Source of the DNA: Polyangiaceae bacterium
Lineage (GTDB): Bacteria > Myxococcota_A > Polyangia > Polyangiales > Polyangiaceae
Direction of reading: 5' to 3'
NCBI GenBank assembly: GCA_022842465.1
Contig: JALHPN010000003.1
Coordinates: 1-64,000, forward strand
Length of the DNA stretch: 64,000 nucleotides
Positions 52,365 through 60,975 of the stretch are shown piece after piece. The position numbers and the translations under genes are program-made. Positions within the stretch are counted from its first letter, which is position 1; each line of letters begins with the position of its first letter. A model generated the notes under the pieces. The model worked only from the letters and a program-made list of their open reading frames with translations, searched no databases and was not told the origin of the DNA.

Positions 52365-53780
52365 TCAGCCCTCGACGACGACCTCGTCGCCCAGGGGCTC
52401 GATGTGGAGCCCGCCCGGCTGGATCCAGAGGCGGAACGCGTCGTCGGAGTGGGCCGACCCGCGCATCTTCCGGACGTTGATCGTGCGCACGAGCGAGCGC
52501 CCCTTCCGCGTGTAGCCGAGCTCGATGATCGCGTCCGCGATCGTCGAGAGGAAGGGCGCCGTATGCTCTTCCTCCTGGAGGGTGTTGATCGCCTGCGTGA
52601 GGAGCGCGCTGCGATCGTGCTCGCGGAGGAGCGAGGCGAAGCCGACCATGAACTGGCGGAATCCACGGGGCGACGTCGAGTGCGAGATGGACGAGATGCT
52701 GTCGATCACGACGAGCGACGGGTCGAACGTCTCGAGGCTGCGTCGGAGCTCGACGAGGAGGTCCTCCGGGCTCGTCGACTCCGGGTAGCGGCACTCGACG
52801 AGGAGGTGCCCCGACGCGATGAGGTCTTCGACCGGCACGCCGACGGCCCCGAAGTTCCGGAGGAGCATCGGCCGCGTCTCCTCGAAGCCGAAGTACGCGA
52901 CGCGCTCGCTCCGCGACGAGCCGGCGCGCGCGTACATGCCGGCGAGCGTCGTCTTGCCGCTCCCGGCGGGCCCCCGCACCATCGTGATCGAGTCGCGGAG
53001 CCAGCCCCCGCTCATCATCCCGTCGAGTCCCTCGAAGCCGCTCGAGAAGCGTGCGGTCTGACGGCTCGCGCGGTCATTCGGGTGCGTGAACGGGAACACG
53101 ACGACGCCCGTGTCGGTGATCGTGAAGGGGTACTCGCCCTTCTGGTGCGGGCTCCGGCGGTACTTGTGGACCTCGAGCGTGCGGCGGCGACGCTCGCCGT
53201 CGACGTGGTTCCGGAGGACGATGACGGTGTCGCAGACGAAGTCCTCGACGCCGAGCGTGGTGCGAGGGCCGTAGTCGTCGGGCGCCTCCGCGGTGATCAA
53301 GGCGGTGATGTCGTTCCGTCGCAGCGCCTCGACGATGTCGAAGAAGAGCGCGCGGAGGAGATCCTCCGACGGCTTCGGCGAGAAGAGCGCGGTGGCCGAG
53401 TCGAGCACGAAGCACTTCACGCCCTCCTTGGCGGCCGCCTCGATCCGGTGGATGAGCCCGACCGCGTCGTAGTCCCCCGTCACGACCGTTCGCTCGCGCG
53501 GCCTTCGCATGTCGAGCACCGAGAGCAGCTTCCTGTCGACGAGGTCCGTGACCCCGAGACCGAGGCTGTCGCCCGTCTCGAGGAGATCTCTCGGCTCTTC
53601 CTCGACCGCGAGGAGCTGCGTCTTGTGGCCTGCGCGGGCGAGGTTCGCCGCGAGCTGCATCGCGAGGACGCTCTTGGCGGCGCCGCTCTTGCCGGCGATC
53701 AGCGTCGTGCGTCCCTCGGGGATCCCGCCGTGCGTGATGCGATCAAGTCCGGGGACGCCCGTCGACAGCTTGCGAATCAT
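52365..53780 (-). CDS. KaiC-family double-domain ATPase
   Basis: This 471-residue protein has two RecA-like KaiC domains. Domain 1: STGVPGLDRITHGGIPEGRT, P-loop AGKSGAAKS, catalytic VEEEP. Domain 2: FSSGFEGLDGMMSGGWLRDS, P-loop GPAGSGKTT, catalytic glutamates in GFEETRP, then VVIDSISSISHSTSPRGF, a Ser/Thr cluster at the place where KaiC proteins autophosphorylate. It is shorter than cyanobacterial KaiC (519). Its start lies 38 bp inside the end of the upstream REC-KaiB gene, so the two are tightly coupled. Likely a clock-like or phospho-switch ATPase; no KaiA is present. Confidence 0.9.
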   Translation of the reverse strand: MIRKLSTGVPGLDRITHGGIPEGRTTLIAGKSGAAKSVLAMQLAANLARAGHKTQLLAVEEEPRDLLETGDSLGLGVTDLVDRKLLSVLDMRRPRERTVVTGDYDAVGLIHRIEAAAKEGVKCFVLDSATALFSPKPSEDLLRALFFDIVEALRRNDITALITAEAPDDYGPRTTLGVEDFVCDTVIVLRNHVDGERRRRTLEVHKYRRSPHQKGEYPFTITDTGVVVFPFTHPNDRASRQTARFSSGFEGLDGMMSGGWLRDSITMVRGPAGSGKTTLAGMYARAGSSRSERVAYFGFEETRPMLLRNFGAVGVPVEDLIASGHLLVECRYPESTSPEDLLVELRRSLETFDPSLVVIDSISSISHSTSPRGFRQFMVGFASLLREHDRSALLTQAINTLQEEEHTAPFLSTIADAIIELGYTRKGRSLVRTINVRKMRGSAHSDDAFRLWIQPGGLHIEPLGDEVVVEG

Positions 53781-54537
53781 CGGCGGGTCCTCCCGTGTCG
53801 GCGATCTCGCCGAGCAGCTCCTTGACGTCCTCTACACGGTCGAGAGCACCGAGGAAATACGCCTTCGGGCTCGGGTGATGCTTCACGAGCATCGGCGTGA
53901 ACGTGATCCGATCGTCGTCGAACGACTCCGGCTGCTCGCGGGAGACGTCGACGATGCGAAGGCAGACCTTCCTCGGATCATAGGCCGTGAGGAGATCCTC
54001 GAGCCTCCGCACGGCGCGGAGAGACGCACGCGAGGCCTCGCTGACGTAGAGGACGAGCTCGATGCGCTTTTCGGTCGCAACGCGGGGGTTCCGCGACGAC
54101 GTGGCCTCGATGTGGGCGCGCGCGTGGGCCATCTCGGCGTCTCGCGCCGGCGCCAGGATCTCGTCCAGCTTCGCGAGGAACGCCATCGCGTCGATCGGCT
54201 TGCGCAGCACGCGGAACGCCGTCGCGTGGGTGCCGAGGCGGAATGCCCCGGTGAGGATCAGCGACTCGCAGTGCAGGCGCCCTTCCCGGGCGGCCTTCAC
54301 GAGCATCGACGCGCCGTCCCCGTCGGGGAGGTTGTAGTCCGCGATGACGAGGTGGAAGCGGTCGTGGCGGAGCGCCTCGAGCCCGTCCTCGGCCGTCGAC
54401 GCGGTCGTGACCGCGTAGCCGTGGTCTTCGAGCAAGGTCTTCAGCATCTCCTGCACGTCGGGATCGTCCTCGACGTAGAGGACGCGCAGGCCGTGGCCCG
54501 GGGGGGTTCCGTCGTGGGACGAGCGCGCGCCGGTCAT
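53743..54537 (-). CDS. Response-regulator receiver domain fused to KaiB domain
   Basis: This 264-residue protein starts at ATG 54537. Residues 17-135 are a receiver domain: LRVLYVEDDPDVQEML, phospho-acceptor Asp in VIADYNLPDGDG, LTGAF and the Lys in LRKPIDAM. After a helical linker, residues about 160-250 match KaiB: RIELVLYVSEASRASLRAVRRL, LRIVDVSREQP, DDDRITFTPMLVKHHPSPK, FLGALDRVEDVKELL. KaiB is a fold-switching partner that binds KaiC. The fusion suggests phosphorelay control of KaiB-KaiC interaction. No kinase gene is adjacent. Confidence 0.9.
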   Translation of the reverse strand: MTGARSSHDGTPPGHGLRVLYVEDDPDVQEMLKTLLEDHGYAVTTASTAEDGLEALRHDRFHLVIADYNLPDGDGASMLVKAAREGRLHCESLILTGAFRLGTHATAFRVLRKPIDAMAFLAKLDEILAPARDAEMAHARAHIEATSSRNPRVATEKRIELVLYVSEASRASLRAVRRLEDLLTAYDPRKVCLRIVDVSREQPESFDDDRITFTPMLVKHHPSPKAYFLGALDRVEDVKELLGEIADTGGPADDSQAVDGRPRT

Positions 54538-54729
54538 GGGCTCGAGGTCTCGATCGGGTGAGGGTCGGGGGTGGACCGCTTCGCGCGGGCGTATGGTCCG
54601 GCTGCAAGACCGAGGCCTCCCGTCGCGGACCGGAGAGGCCGCTTGTCGCAGGGATCCCCACCACACGGCGATCACGCGATCGTCGGATGAGGGGGGCGCC
54701 CCGCGTGCGTGACCGGTAGACTCTCCCCC

Positions 54730-55680
54730 ATGCGGCGCAACGCTCCCTTCTTCCTCCTCGCCGGTTCCGTCTGCGCCGTGGCCATCGCCTGCGGGTCGGA
54801 GAGCGGCGCCGACGACGACGGAAGCAGCGGCGGCGCCAGCTCGTCGTCGTCGAGCTCGAGCGGCTCGCTCCTCGGGAGCGGAGAGGGCGGCGCCAACGGA
54901 GAGGGCGGAATTCCCGAGAACTGCAACGCCCCGGTCGACATGTACATCATGCTCGATCGCTCGGGCAGCATGTCGACCGACAGCAACCAGGACGGCAACA
55001 TCGGCGACACCGACACGAAGTGGGAGCGCTCGATCACGGCGCTCTCGGGGTACTTCAACGCCGCCGGCTCGAAAGATCAGGGCGCGGCGCTCCAGTTCTT
55101 CCCGCTCGACACGCACAACAGCGGGCGGTGCGCGACCGGTGACGGCTACCACGCGCCGGCGGCGCCCGGCGCGAGCCCGTTCTTCACCACGCTGCCGTCG
55201 AACGGCTTCGACGCGCTCCTCAACGCGGAGAGGCCGGCGTCGGGAAACAACCTGGGCACGCCGACCGAGGCCGCGATCCGCGGGATGACGCGCTTCACGT
55301 CCGAGAACCGCAGGCCGGGTCGCGTGACGATCGGCATCCTCATCACCGACGGCAACCCGAACAACTGCAACGAGGACCGCGACGATCTGTCGGACATGCT
55401 CGCCGCCCATCACGCGGCGACGAAGATCCGGACCTACGTGATCGGCATGCAGGGAGCCAATTTCGACAACGTCGAGCGCATCGCGCAGGGCGGCGGAACG
55501 CCGGAGCACCCCGACGTCGTCGGCGGCCTCACCGACGCGTGCGGCGGCGGCAGCGGCCCGTGCCGCCACTGGAACGTCGGCGACGGCGATCCGAAGGCCT
55601 TCGAGGCCGCGCTCGAAGCGATCCAGGAGTCGGCCGACGGCTGCAAGCCCGGCGGCGGCGAGATCAACCCGGTCAAGTAG
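54730..55680 (+). CDS. VWA-domain lipoprotein
   Basis: This 316-residue protein starts at ATG 54730, with lipobox AVAIAC, a Ser-rich linker (SSSSSSSSGSLLG) and a von Willebrand A domain with the MIDAS start in MYIMLDRSGSMS, threonine in LGTPTEAAI and a late Asp in ILITDGNPNNC. It probably binds a divalent cation and a protein partner at the cell surface. Such VWA lipoproteins are frequent in Polyangia. It is divergent from the REC-KaiB gene with 192 bp between starts. Confidence 0.85.
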   Translation: MRRNAPFFLLAGSVCAVAIACGSESGADDDGSSGGASSSSSSSSGSLLGSGEGGANGEGGIPENCNAPVDMYIMLDRSGSMSTDSNQDGNIGDTDTKWERSITALSGYFNAAGSKDQGAALQFFPLDTHNSGRCATGDGYHAPAAPGASPFFTTLPSNGFDALLNAERPASGNNLGTPTEAAIRGMTRFTSENRRPGRVTIGILITDGNPNNCNEDRDDLSDMLAAHHAATKIRTYVIGMQGANFDNVERIAQGGGTPEHPDVVGGLTDACGGGSGPCRHWNVGDGDPKAFEAALEAIQESADGCKPGGGEINPVK

Positions 55681-55727
55681 CGCCGGCAAGGCTGGCGGGT
55701 CGAGCGCGGCGCGGCGGAGGGGGTGCG

Positions 55728-57032
55728 ATGAGTGACCTTCGCCTGGGTCTACGAGAGAACCTCGGTCAGTTCTCGCTGCTCGTCCTCGTCAACGCCTTCG
55801 TCGGCGCGATGGTCGGGATGGAGCGCACCATCCTCGCGCCGATCGCCGAGCACGACTTCCACCTCGCGGCGAAGACCGCCGTCCTCTCGTTCATCGTCGT
55901 CTTCGGCGTCACGAAGGCGCTCACGAACTACCTCGCTGGGCGGCTCGCCGACCGGTTCGGTCGAAAGCACGTCCTCGTCGGCGGTTGGCTCGTCGCCGTC
56001 CCCGTGCCCTTCCTCCTCATGTGGGCGCCGACCTGGGGCTGGATTCTCTTCGCGAACGCGCTGCTCGGCGTCAGCCAGGGTCTCACCTGGTCTTTGACGG
56101 TCATCATGAAGATCGACCTCGCCGGCCCGGCGAAGCGCGGCCTCGCGATGGGCGTGAACGAGTTCGCCGGCTACTTCGCGGTGGCGGGGAGCGCGCTCGC
56201 GACCGGGTTCGTCGCCGCGCGGTACGGTCTTCGTCCCGAGCCGTTCTACCTCGGCGTCGTCTTCGTCGTCTTCGGCCTCCTGCTCTCGTCGCTCGTCGTC
56301 CGGGAGACGCGGCACCACGTGATCGCGGAGGCCAAGCTCCACGGCGAGCTCCCCGCCGACGAGATGCTCTCGCAGGGTGAGGTCTTCTGGCGGACGACGC
56401 TCCGCGACGCGAACCTCTCGAGCGTCAGCCAGGCCGGTCTCGTCAACAACTTGAACGACGGCATGGCGTGGGGGCTCTTCCCCCTCTTCTTCGCGGCCGC
56501 GAAGATGGGGATCGAGGAGATCGGGACGCTCGCCGCCATCTACCCGGCGACGTGGGGCCTCGCGCAGCTCGTGACCGGCGCGTTGTCCGATCGCGTGGGG
56601 CGCAAGTGGCTCATCGCCTCGGGGATGTGGGTGCAGGCCCTCGGCATCATGATCGTGGTCCTCTCGTCCGGCTTCGTCGGGTTCGCCGCAGGCGCTTCGC
56701 TCCTCGGCATCGGGACGGCGATGGTCTACCCCACGCTTCTCGCCGCGATCGGGGACGTCGCGCACCCTTCCTGGCGCGCGTCGTCGGTCGGGGTCTATCG
56801 CCTCTGGCGTGACCTCGGCTACGCGATCGGCGCGCTCGTCGCCGGCATCACCGCGGACGCGCTCGGGCTGCCCTCGGCGATGTGGCTCGTCGCGGCGCTC
56901 ACGTGCGCGTCGGGCGTCGTCGTCGCCGTTCGCATGACGGAGACGCGGCGACCCCACGAGACCGCCGTCTCAGGCGCCGAAGGGGTGGGTCGAGGACGGG
57001 TATCGATTGCGACGACGCCGCCATCGGGCTAG
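55728..57032 (+). CDS. MFS transporter
   Basis: This 434-residue membrane protein starts at ATG 55728 after a GGAGGGGG leader. Twelve helices of the MFS type are expected, with the A motif YLAGRLADRFGRKHVLVGG between helices 2 and 3 and its C-half counterpart VTGALSDRVGRKWLIASG. It contains LGVSQGLTWSLTVIMKIDLAGPAKRGLAMGVNEFAGYFAVA, a stretch typical of a subgroup of bacterial MFS proteins of unassigned substrate. Two bp downstream is a small ORF. Confidence 0.92.
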   Translation: MSDLRLGLRENLGQFSLLVLVNAFVGAMVGMERTILAPIAEHDFHLAAKTAVLSFIVVFGVTKALTNYLAGRLADRFGRKHVLVGGWLVAVPVPFLLMWAPTWGWILFANALLGVSQGLTWSLTVIMKIDLAGPAKRGLAMGVNEFAGYFAVAGSALATGFVAARYGLRPEPFYLGVVFVVFGLLLSSLVVRETRHHVIAEAKLHGELPADEMLSQGEVFWRTTLRDANLSSVSQAGLVNNLNDGMAWGLFPLFFAAAKMGIEEIGTLAAIYPATWGLAQLVTGALSDRVGRKWLIASGMWVQALGIMIVVLSSGFVGFAAGASLLGIGTAMVYPTLLAAIGDVAHPSWRASSVGVYRLWRDLGYAIGALVAGITADALGLPSAMWLVAALTCASGVVVAVRMTETRRPHETAVSGAEGVGRGRVSIATTPPSG

Positions 57033-57034
57033 CG

Positions 57035-57256
57035 ATGGAGCCCATGGCACTCGCGTGGACGAAGCAGACCGCGGAGCTCTGGACGGCCACGGCGGGTCCC
57101 TACGTCCTCGAGGCGCGAGACAGAGGTGACGGACGGTGGCTCTGGCAGGTCACCGCCGAGGGCGGCCGCAGCGCAGAGGCCACGGGCGTCGCGCGATCGC
57201 TCGGCGCCGCAAAGAGCGTGAGCGAGCAGTACGTGATGCGCACCGGCAAGGTCTGA
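57035..57256 (+). CDS. Small hypothetical protein
   Basis: This 73-residue ORF starts at ATG 57035, 2 bp after the MFS stop. The sequence (MALAWTKQTAELWTATAGPYVLEARDRGDGRWLWQVTAEGG..AKSVSEQYV) reads like a short antiparallel-sheet domain plus helix. No family is recognised. Position and codon usage make it plausible as a real gene. Confidence 0.55.
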   Translation: MEPMALAWTKQTAELWTATAGPYVLEARDRGDGRWLWQVTAEGGRSAEATGVARSLGAAKSVSEQYVMRTGKV

Positions 57257-57396
57257 GTCGGGCGCCTCCACCGAGAGGCGCGGAGGTTGCACCTCCCGCG
57301 GCGTGCGACCCCGACCCGAGCACGGCGTATCCGGCGTCGTGCCTCGGCGCCCCAGACGGGGCAGATCCGCACGGGGCGCTCACGGGTAGCAGCGAG

Positions 57397-58818
57397 ATGT
57401 TCTTCCAGCGAATCAAGACCCCGGGCATCGCCCACGCGGCGTACGTCCTCGGAGAAGGCGGAGAGGCTGCGGTCGTCGATCCGCGCCGCGACGTCGACGA
57501 GTACCTGCGTGTCGCGCGCGCGAACGATCTCACGATCACCCACGTGATCGTGACGCATCGTCAGGAGGACTTCGTCCTCGGTTCGGCGGAGCTCGCGCGC
57601 ATCACGGGTGCCAAGGTCGTCACCGGCCGGCACGAGCTCTTCGGTCACGGCGACATCCGCCTCGAGGACGGCGAGGAGATGGCGCTCGGTAAGCTCCGCG
57701 TCCGTGCGCTCCACACGCCCGGTCACACGCCGGAGAGCATGTGCTACGCGGTCTACGTCGCGGACTCGCCCGATCACGCGTGGGGCGTGTTCACGGGAGA
57801 CACGCTCTTCGTCGGCGAGACCGGGCGTACCGACCTGCCTGATCCCGCGAGGACCGGCGAGAATGCAGGCGTCCTCTACGACAGCGTCCACGCCAAGCTC
57901 CTCCCGCTCGGCGATCAGACGCTCATCCACCCCGCCCACGGCTCGGGCTCCGTCTGCGGCGGGAACATCGCGGATCGCGACGAGTCCACGATCGGCCTCG
58001 AGCGTCGCTACAATCCCGTGTTCACGACGTCGCGCGAAGCGTTCGTCCGTGCCAAGGTCGCGGAGCGCATCCCGCGTCCGCCGTACTTCTCGGTGATGGA
58101 GGAGCTGAACCTCCGCGGCGGTGCCCCCCTCGCGAAGGCGCCGGGAGAGGTCCCGCTGCTCCAGCCGAGGACGATGGCGAGCAAGATCGGCGACGGCGTC
58201 GTCATCGACGCGCGCTCCCCCGAGGCCTTCGCCGCCGGCCACCTCCCGCGGTCGTACAGCATCTGGGCCGCCGGGCTCCCGGTCTTCGGCGGCTGGGTCG
58301 CCGGTCCGTCGACGCCGGTGTTCCTCGTCCTCACACGGATGGACGAGCTCGAGGATGCCGTGCTGTCCCTCGCGAGGATCGGCGTCGACGACGTCGCCGG
58401 CGTGCTCGCCGGCGGCTTCGACGCGTGGCGCGACGAGGGCCTACCGATCGAGCGATCCGGGGTCGTCGACTCGCGTGAGCTCGCGGAGCAGCTCGGAGAG
58501 GTCCGCGTCCTCGACGTGCGGGAGGACGGCGAGTTCGAGGAGGGGCACATCCCGCACGCCTCGCACCTCTACGTCGGCTACCTCGAGCAGCACCTCGGTG
58601 AGATCGATCCCCCCCTCCACGCGTCCGAGCGCATCGCGATCACGTGCAGCGTGGGACACCGCGCGAGCCTCGCCGCGAGCATCCTCCGACGACGTGGCTT
58701 CGAGCACGTCGGAAACCTGCTGGGCGGGATGACGGCCTGGAGCAAGCGCTCACTCCCCAGCGCGAAGGGCGCCGAGCGCACGGTCACCACGCCCGACGTC
58801 GAAGGAGCCCGAACGTGA
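57397..58818 (+). CDS. MBL-fold persulfide-dioxygenase-like protein with two rhodanese domains
   Basis: This 473-residue protein starts at ATG 57397. Residues 1-240 are an ETHE1-like metallo-beta-lactamase domain: VIVTHRQEDFVLGS, LHTPGHTPESM, FTGDTLFVGETGRTDL, HPAHGSGSVCGG. The usual HxHxDH reads HRQEDF, losing the second His, but the mononuclear iron ligands of ETHE1 (first His, the HTPGH His and the GDTLF Asp) remain. Rhodanese 1 lacks an active Cys. Rhodanese 2 keeps it in ITCSVGHRAS. It probably oxidises persulfide/sulfane sulfur. It may be linked to the small Cys-rich protein downstream. Confidence 0.88.
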   Translation: MFFQRIKTPGIAHAAYVLGEGGEAAVVDPRRDVDEYLRVARANDLTITHVIVTHRQEDFVLGSAELARITGAKVVTGRHELFGHGDIRLEDGEEMALGKLRVRALHTPGHTPESMCYAVYVADSPDHAWGVFTGDTLFVGETGRTDLPDPARTGENAGVLYDSVHAKLLPLGDQTLIHPAHGSGSVCGGNIADRDESTIGLERRYNPVFTTSREAFVRAKVAERIPRPPYFSVMEELNLRGGAPLAKAPGEVPLLQPRTMASKIGDGVVIDARSPEAFAAGHLPRSYSIWAAGLPVFGGWVAGPSTPVFLVLTRMDELEDAVLSLARIGVDDVAGVLAGGFDAWRDEGLPIERSGVVDSRELAEQLGEVRVLDVREDGEFEEGHIPHASHLYVGYLEQHLGEIDPPLHASERIAITCSVGHRASLAASILRRRGFEHVGNLLGGMTAWSKRSLPSAKGAERTVTTPDVEGART

Positions 58819-58901
58819 CTCGTCTGCCGCTCGCGTGAGCCCGGCAGAACCCTTTTCCTGCGCGGACGGCTCTCACGACTGCCTGAACGAGGAGGCCTCT
58901 C

Positions 58902-59087
58902 ATGTGTCGAAGAATCGTGTGCGCCGAGTGCAAGAAGCCCTCCTATGCGGGCTGCGGTATGCACGTCGAGCAGGTCCTCGGCGACGTGCCGCGCGAAGAG
59001 CGCTGCAGGTGCCGAGAGCGGCAGGCCACGGACACGCGCACCGCCAAGCCCTCGCTCCTTCGTCGCTTGTTCGGCTCCGACCGGTAG
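58902..59087 (+). CDS. Small Cys-rich protein
   Basis: This 61-residue protein starts at ATG 58902 after a GAGGAGG leader. The N-terminal MCRRIVCAECKKPSYAGCGMHVEQVLGDVPREERCRC carries a C-x5-C-x2-C-x8-C metal-type pattern plus a later CRC, resembling a widespread short conserved family of unknown function. The C-terminus is basic. Its position after the sulfur-metabolism gene may be meaningful, as a Cys-rich sulfur or metal-binding partner. Confidence 0.75.
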   Translation: MCRRIVCAECKKPSYAGCGMHVEQVLGDVPREERCRCRERQATDTRTAKPSLLRRLFGSDR

Positions 59088-59105
59088 AGGTAGGGGCTCG
59101 CCTGC

Positions 59106-59606
59106 TCAGCGCTGGCAGGAGAAGACGCGCTTCGAGGCCATCCACTCGCTGAACCCTTGCGCCACGCGCGGGTTGTCGCGGGCGGAGTGGTAGACGAGAT
59201 CGAAGCGCCCACGTCGGTCGAGCGCGCCCTTGGGGAGGCGCAACGTCGAGGTCGTCTCGAAGTGATTCCACTCGGGCTCGGCCCGGCAGACGAGGAGATC
59301 CTCGCCGGCCTTGCCGTCCATGCGCTCGCACTCGCGGGGGAGTCCTCGGCTCGACGGCCGCGCGAGATCCCAGTCGCCGAGCAGGCTCACGTCGACCGGC
59401 GTGTCGTCCGTCGAACGACGCCGCAGCTCGATGCGCTTCGGCGCGCCGTCTCCGCTGAGGTCGGGGCTGTCGGCGCCGCTGACGAGGGTGCAGGTCACGG
59501 AGGACCGGAGCTCATCGGGGGACGTCTCCACGGACGTCGCCTCTCCGCTCTCGGAGCAGGCAGACAGGGCCGAGGCCACCACGAGGACGAGGCAGGCGTT
59601 CCGCAT
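59106..59606 (-). CDS. Lipoprotein of unknown function
   Basis: This 166-residue protein starts at ATG 59606 with signal peptide and lipobox ASALSAC. The mature part has four further cysteines (SVTCTLVSG, RECERMDG, LLVCRAEPEW, VFSCQR), likely two disulphides, and a beta-rich sequence. No domain is recognised. It is convergent with the small Cys-rich gene. Confidence 0.68.
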   Translation of the reverse strand: MRNACLVLVVASALSACSESGEATSVETSPDELRSSVTCTLVSGADSPDLSGDGAPKRIELRRRSTDDTPVDVSLLGDWDLARPSSRGLPRECERMDGKAGEDLLVCRAEPEWNHFETTSTLRLPKGALDRRGRFDLVYHSARDNPRVAQGFSEWMASKRVFSCQR

Positions 59607-59724
59607 GGGACGGAGGTGAGCAATGGTCGCGCCACGCTCGCACCGCACGATTCAGGTGGGGAGACGCCGGCGCCGAGAGCGCCGTGCATCTCCTCGAGAG
59701 ATCGCTCTTCGCGCAGCGCGGCGC

Positions 59725-60840
59725 TCAGCGCGCGCAGTCGTCCGTGAAGCCGGGCGGGCAAGGAGGCGCGGCGTCCGCGGCGACGACCGGACCGGCCTTG
59801 GCCTCGACCGCCGTGAAGCCGGCTCCGAACGACAGGGCGTCGCAGCTCTGATCCGTCCCATCGCTCGCGGCGGCGCGCATGACGTCCGCGGACGCGCAGA
59901 CCTGCGCCTTCAGCGCCTCGTAGGTGACGCCGCCCTCGCACAGGTTCTTGTCCGTGAACGGATCGCGGAGCGTCGCGAGCGAGCCGAGGAAGCTCTGGGT
60001 GCTCCAGCGACCCGCGAGGCGTCCGGCATCCAGCCGCCAGATGGAGTCGCGGGTGAGGCGGCCGGCGATGATGCCCTCGTCGACCTGGACCGTGATCTGC
60101 TCGTCATTGGCCTCGAGGGTGAAGGGAAAGCTCACGCGCGCGACCAAGACGCCGTCGGCCACGTACGCGTTGGCGTCGACGTAGCGAGGGAGCAGCGGCT
60201 CACCCGCGCCGAGGACCGTGCTGCGCTCGACCGTCCAGACGTCCTCGCCTCGGAGAGAGGGCCGAAGACGGGAGCCTCCGTCCGCCAGCGGGGTTCCGGT
60301 CGAGAGCAACACCGCCAGCTGCACGTTCGTGTCGTTCGGCGTTCCGTTGTAGCCCCTGACGACGAGCAGGAACGTCCTCTCGCCCTTGGCGATGTTGTCG
60401 TTCGTCCGCGCCTGATCCAGCACCGACCCGAAATTGGCGAACTTCTGCGCCAGGTCGTTGCCGCCGTTGTCGACGCCACCGTCGTGATCACAGCGCGGCC
60501 CGTCGCTCCGACACGGGGCGGGGTCGGGGCACGTGCACAAGCCGTCGAGGTCGAAGCCGGGCACGACCCCGGCGTCCCCGAAGCCCATGTCGACGCTCGA
60601 GACCGCGAGCGTCACCGAGACGTCGTCGCCGCCCGGATCGTCGGCGGTCGGGCGCTCGGGCCAGCGTGCGAGCGGGCAGGCCGCATCGGGCCTCATGGGG
60701 GCCGCGTCGACGTCGACGTCGGCGTCCTCGGCTGCGCCGGGCCCCCCTGGACCGAAGCCATCGAGGGGAAACGCAAGCGCGCACGCGACGGCGACGGTCG
60801 GCAGACCGAAGAGAACGGCGAGCGCGACGGGCCGCTTCAC
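59725..60840 (-). CDS. Lipoprotein, member 3 of a three-copy local family
   Basis: This 371-residue protein is read from GTG 60840 (VKRPVALAVLFGLPTVAVAC), preferred over the TTG at 60861. It shares the block order of the pair at 12588-15078: a near-terminal LDLDG-like motif (FDLDGLCTC), FLLVVRGYNGTPND (compare ITNYNG), LADGGSRLRP, RLTRDSIWRLDAGRLAG, SFGAGFTAVEAKAG and a final CPPGF. It is more diverged, and the cysteine pattern differs. Its separate location, 45 kb away, suggests an old dispersed family. The function is unknown. Confidence 0.72.
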   Translation of the reverse strand: MKRPVALAVLFGLPTVAVACALAFPLDGFGPGGPGAAEDADVDVDAAPMRPDAACPLARWPERPTADDPGGDDVSVTLAVSSVDMGFGDAGVVPGFDLDGLCTCPDPAPCRSDGPRCDHDGGVDNGGNDLAQKFANFGSVLDQARTNDNIAKGERTFLLVVRGYNGTPNDTNVQLAVLLSTGTPLADGGSRLRPSLRGEDVWTVERSTVLGAGEPLLPRYVDANAYVADGVLVARVSFPFTLEANDEQITVQVDEGIIAGRLTRDSIWRLDAGRLAGRWSTQSFLGSLATLRDPFTDKNLCEGGVTYEALKAQVCASADVMRAAASDGTDQSCDALSFGAGFTAVEAKAGPVVAADAAPPCPPGFTDDCAR

Positions 60841-60975
60841 GGAGGGGAGCGTACCCCGCAAGACGCTGATCGCACGAATCGAGACGCGGGCTTCACGAAG
60901 CGAGAAGCGACGGTGGGGCCCCCAGCCCGAAAGCCGTGACTTGTACGCGGCACGACTCCTGCTGAGCGTGAGTCC

